Of a DNA stretch of 64,000 nucleotides, positions 61,175-64,000 are shown piece by piece (positions within the stretch are counted from its first letter, which is position 1; each line of letters opens with the position of its first letter). The DNA is from Shewanella psychrotolerans. Its GTDB lineage: Bacteria; Pseudomonadota; Gammaproteobacteria; Enterobacterales; Shewanellaceae. The stretch spans positions 1 to 64,000 of the forward strand of contig NZ_CP080419.1 of NCBI RefSeq assembly GCF_019457595.1. Direction: 5' to 3'. The notes below the pieces were generated by a model. It searched no databases. It saw nothing but the letters and a program-made list of their open reading frames with translations, and had not been told where the DNA came from. The position numbers and the translations under genes were made by a program.

Positions 61175-61758
61175 TGAGTGAACAACCTAGTGGATTACTT
61201 GCTCGTTGGAATCTGCGTCGTCAGAAAGTTCAACAAGAAGAGCAAGCTGAGCAACTGAGCGAGCAAGAGAGCCAAGTTGAAGCCTCGGCTCCTACCACGG
61301 ATCGAGCCAATGAGGTTAGCGCTGCCGAGCCTACCGAAGAGAAAGTATTAACGGCAGAGGACCTGCCTGATCCAGAGAAGATTGAGGTGGGTGGCAGTTT
61401 TGCTAGTTTTATGGCTGAAAATGTTGATCCTGATGCCAAAAACGCAGCGTTGAGAGCCTTATGGAAGCAGCCTCATTATAGCGAGATCGACGGTTTGCTC
61501 GAATACGCGCTTGATTACACTAATCAGCCTAAGTTATCAGCAGAAGTTTCAGCTGAATTAGCAAAAAAGGTTTTCCGTCATTTAGTTAAAGATGATGAGC
61601 AAGCTCAGCCAGAAATTGAAGAGATGACGGTTTCGGTTGAACAAGACATTGAAAATATAGCGGATGAATCTGGTTCGGACATTTTGGACGCCACAGGCAG
61701 TGAGTTGCCCCAAAATGAACAAGAAGTACAAGTTGCACCTAAACCACCTGTTGCTTAA
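61174..61758 (+). CDS. DUF3306 family protein
   Basis: The 194-residue protein belongs to DUF3306. A basic N-terminus (LARWNLRRQKVQQEEQ) leads into a long acidic, low-complexity Glu/Ser/Ala region (about 20-60). The central conserved segment is FASFMAENVDPDAKNAALRALWKQPHYSEIDGLLEYALDYT, and a poorly conserved acidic tail follows. Probably a partly disordered cytoplasmic adapter; function unknown. Translationally coupled to DUF3305. Confidence 0.85.
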   Translation: MSEQPSGLLARWNLRRQKVQQEEQAEQLSEQESQVEASAPTTDRANEVSAAEPTEEKVLTAEDLPDPEKIEVGGSFASFMAENVDPDAKNAALRALWKQPHYSEIDGLLEYALDYTNQPKLSAEVSAELAKKVFRHLVKDDEQAQPEIEEMTVSVEQDIENIADESGSDILDATGSELPQNEQEVQVAPKPPVA

Positions 61759-61941
61759 GGTCAGTTTAGAGTGTTTTTAAATCCATAATTTTGGTACGTG
61801 AATTGCTGTGTTAGAGGCGTATTAGCGACAATGTTTTTGTTGTTGATATATAAGGTGAAGCTGGCGCAATTGAAGCGCAGGCCAAAGAGCAAGACAGCCA
61901 CCTAGCTGACATCAGTAACCAAAACTGTTCAGGAACGCAAT

Positions 61942-63618
61942 GTGAGCATGCATTTAAAGAGTAGTGAGAACCTGACCGACCTAAAGCAGGTTCGTCAGCA
62001 AGTATTGGGGCAGACACAAATTCTTCAAAATCTGATCCCACCAACGGTAAGCTATACCACCGAGGGCAATGTGTTAGTCATTGGCCCCGAGGATTTGGCT
62101 CGCTTAGCTGCGGGCAAATTGTCCAATATGGGCCAGCGTGCCATTCTTGCAAATGAGTCCATCACTAGCCAAGATGAAGCCCACCTTGAGAAGGTGATGG
62201 CCGCCGCTGAAGGCGTTGAGAGTTACTATAATAAGCTAATTGAAATTAAAGGCTTTCTTGGTCAATTCCAAGTCAAAGTTGAACATGACAGCGGCTCTGC
62301 GGATCTAAGCTTAGTGGCGATTCGCAAAGCGCACTTCGATCTTATCCTCGATCTGAGTCAATCTCCTTGTATTAATCTTGAGATGTTACCACCAGGCTAT
62401 TTTTATGTGGGTCAAGATGAAGCTAAGCTCGCTGATGCTATTGCGCAACTTCCCGATCTTATTGGTGAGTTTGATAAACCGCGCTATGTCAAAGTGAATA
62501 GTGAGATTTGTGCTCATAACCGTAACGGTATCGATGGTTGTAATCGCTGCCTGAATTTTTGTCCGGCAGATGCTATTTCAAGTGTTAACAAGAAGATAGA
62601 GATCGATCCCTATCTTTGTCATGGCGCAGGAAGTTGTACTAATGCTTGCCCCACAGGCGCCATTAGTTATGACCTACCGACACCACAGGCGTTGCATTCC
62701 TATCTACACAAGATCGTTAGTCGTTTTCGTGATCAAGCCCTGATAGCGCCTGTCATCCTGTTTCACGATGCCGCGAATGGTGCCAGCTTAGTTGATGACG
62801 ATTTACCTGGGGCTATTATTCCAGTAGAGCTTGAAGAGATCACTGTGGCGAGTATGGACCATTGGATGTCGGCTTTGGCTTGGGGAGCAAGACAGATAAT
62901 CGTCCTGAATACCGATGCTACAGCGCCGACACTGACACAGATGCTCAACGGTGAGCAATCGCTGGCTAACGATATTTTCGACGAGATGGGCCAGCCTCGT
63001 CGTGTGAGCGTACTTAATCAAGATCAACTGGGTGAACTGACTAGGTTAATTGAAGTCAGCGCAAGCTGGCCTGTGATAGTACCAGGTGAGTTTGCAGCAA
63101 CGACTAAGCGTAAAACTTTGTATGCGGCAATTGATCACCTAAATAGCCAAGCGGCCTCTACCGATTCTTGCTTAAGTAAGAGCAATATACCTTTCGGTAA
63201 AGTGAGCGTTAATAAAGATAACTGCACCCTTTGTCTATCTTGTGTTTCTACCTGTCCTACGCAAGCGTTGACAGATGGTGGTGACAAACCTGCGTTGCAT
63301 TTTGTTGAGCAAGATTGTGTGCAATGTGGATTGTGTGAGTCAGCCTGTCCAGAGAAGGTTATTAGCCTTACACCTCAAATGAATTTCGATGCTGCTGCAC
63401 GTCAGGAGCGTCAAACCTTGAACGAGGAGGAACCATTTGAATGTATTCGATGTGGAACCCCTTTTGCTACCCAATCCATGGTGCAACGGATGCTGGAAGT
63501 AGTCGGAGGCCATAGTGCCTTTAGCGCTAACACAGAACGATTAAAGATGTGTAGTGACTGCCGGGTAAAAGACATGTTTGAAGACATCCTTCAAGATCCT
63601 GAAAAGCAATTGCGATAA
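61942..63618 (+). CDS. Multi-[4Fe-4S] ferredoxin-like protein of the Fdh cluster
   Basis: The 558-residue protein has five cysteine clusters. They are: NGIDGCNRCLNFCPADAI; LCHGAGSCTNACPTGAI; NCTLCLSCVSTCPTQAL; CVQCGLCESACPEKVI; and near the C-terminus ECIRCGTP followed by KMCSDCRV. This suggests four or more iron-sulfur clusters. It is a soluble electron carrier or assembly factor for formate dehydrogenase. A central segment without cysteines (about 250-400) separates the first and second pairs. Start GTG at 61942 with AGGA seven bases upstream. It follows the DUF3306 gene after a 183-base gap. Confidence 0.87.
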   Translation: MSMHLKSSENLTDLKQVRQQVLGQTQILQNLIPPTVSYTTEGNVLVIGPEDLARLAAGKLSNMGQRAILANESITSQDEAHLEKVMAAAEGVESYYNKLIEIKGFLGQFQVKVEHDSGSADLSLVAIRKAHFDLILDLSQSPCINLEMLPPGYFYVGQDEAKLADAIAQLPDLIGEFDKPRYVKVNSEICAHNRNGIDGCNRCLNFCPADAISSVNKKIEIDPYLCHGAGSCTNACPTGAISYDLPTPQALHSYLHKIVSRFRDQALIAPVILFHDAANGASLVDDDLPGAIIPVELEEITVASMDHWMSALAWGARQIIVLNTDATAPTLTQMLNGEQSLANDIFDEMGQPRRVSVLNQDQLGELTRLIEVSASWPVIVPGEFAATTKRKTLYAAIDHLNSQAASTDSCLSKSNIPFGKVSVNKDNCTLCLSCVSTCPTQALTDGGDKPALHFVEQDCVQCGLCESACPEKVISLTPQMNFDAAARQERQTLNEEEPFECIRCGTPFATQSMVQRMLEVVGGHSAFSANTERLKMCSDCRVKDMFEDILQDPEKQLR

Positions 63619-63628
63619 GAGTTTAGCC

Positions 63629-64000
63629 ATGACCGAATTAGTAAGAGAAGTATCAGAAAACGATCAGTTAAGAGCCGATATCTACCAGCTTTTGGCGGCG
63701 CTACTACGTCATCAGCCTAGTGCCGAGCTATTGCAGTTTCTTTCGACCCTTGAAATCGATGTCGATGACGACAGCGACATGACTAAAGCTTGGTCTGGGT
63801 TGAAACTTGCTGCGGAGCAATTTACGACCGAACAACTAGAAGAGGAGTATTTCAATATTTTCCTCGGTGTTGGCAGTGGTGAGATTTTGCCCTATGGCAG
63901 CTGGTTTATGACAGGCTCATTGATGGATAAGCCACTTGCGTTGCTACGTCAAGATTTAATGCAGTTGGGCTTTGAGCGCAGTGACGATGTCAAAGAGCCT
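63629..64000 (+). CDS. TorD-family molybdoenzyme chaperone (partial)
   Basis: The gene starts ATG at 63629 and runs off the right edge after 124 codons. The visible N-terminal part has ELRADIYQLLAALLRHQPS-like helices, then the TorD/DmsD-type core with YFNIFLGVGSGEILPYGSWF and LALLRQDLMQLGF. These chaperones bind the twin-arginine signal or apo form of molybdoenzymes before export; here the client is probably a formate dehydrogenase encoded beyond the window. It is 10 bases after the ferredoxin gene. Confidence 0.85.
   Translation, partial: MTELVREVSENDQLRADIYQLLAALLRHQPSAELLQFLSTLEIDVDDDSDMTKAWSGLKLAAEQFTTEQLEEEYFNIFLGVGSGEILPYGSWFMTGSLMDKPLALLRQDLMQLGFERSDDVKEP

Noticed and set aside
61811-61941. 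Codon-like texture between DUF3306 and the ferredoxin gene
   Set aside because: The frame is short, lacks a start with a ribosome binding site, and overlaps the ferredoxin start in another frame; it may be a decayed tail but cannot be supported.

Overview
The window reads as the replication-origin-proximal part of a gammaproteobacterial chromosome, most likely Shewanella or a close relative in the Alteromonadales. The reasons are the dnaA-dnaN-recF-gyrB start, the conserved fadBA / pepQ-yigZ-trkH-hemG block, a fdhD-DUF3305-DUF3306-ferredoxin-TorD formate dehydrogenase maturation cluster of the kind known from Shewanella, several c-di-GMP proteins, and moderate GC. The genus is an inference from gene content and order. 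The window opens exactly on the dnaA start codon, so the origin itself, normally upstream of dnaA, is probably just outside. No tRNA, rRNA, CRISPR array or intact insertion sequence was seen.

Layout. 1-6.1 kb: replication genes dnaA, dnaN, recF, gyrB. 6.16-6.43 kb: a 266-bp element with terminal inverted repeats (MITE-like). 6.5-8.9 kb: 5-oxoprolinase pxpBCA. 9.0-12.7 kb: glyQS and the repair glycosylase tag. 12.9-19.4 kb: a large secreted TolB-propeller/amidohydrolase, MOSC protein, TusA, a globin-coupled diguanylate cyclase, YbaK and a GNAT enzyme. 19.6-28.4 kb: fadBA facing pepQ-yigZ-trkH-hemG, then a dithiol ArsR-type regulator and a second hemG-like gene. 28.6-36.5 kb: thioesterase, GST, LysR, a second Tag-like protein and an RND efflux pair. 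36.6-44.3 kb: accessory region with a secreted M14 peptidase, methyltransferase, DGSG-repeat lipoprotein, a decayed PAP2 copy beside an intact one, GIY-YIG protein and oligopeptidase B. 44.4-49.6 kb: FMN riboswitch-ribB, a NIT-PAS-GGDEF-EAL protein and ferritin. 49.9-53.8 kb: moeAB and, convergent to it, folX-folE-folM. 54.1-58.4 kb: BCCT transporter, DnaQ-like exonuclease and a cNMP/CBS/nucleotidyltransferase protein. 58.6-64 kb: an unusual HTH/periplasmic-binding-like regulator with fdhD, divergent from a sigma-54-type promoter driving DUF3305-DUF3306-ferredoxin-TorD (cut by the window end).

How parts fit together. Four ParB-site-like 16-mers (three strong, one weaker) lie between 3.6 and 17.3 kb, which fits an origin-proximal parS cluster; one forms the core of a transcription terminator. 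Molybdenum-enzyme functions recur (MoeA, MoeB, MOSC, FdhD, TorD-like, a PBP-like regulator). Heme and redox functions cluster around 26.7-28.4 kb, where two HemG-like flavoproteins flank an ArsR protein with the two cysteines typical of persulfide-sensing BigR/SqrR/YgaV regulators. Pterin genes folX-folE-folM point to tetrahydromonapterin synthesis.

The most interesting leads are the parS cluster, the sigma-54/palindrome control region of the formate dehydrogenase maturation genes with its odd regulator, the hemG-ArsR-hemG arrangement, the DGSG ladder lipoprotein, and the decayed PAP2 duplication.
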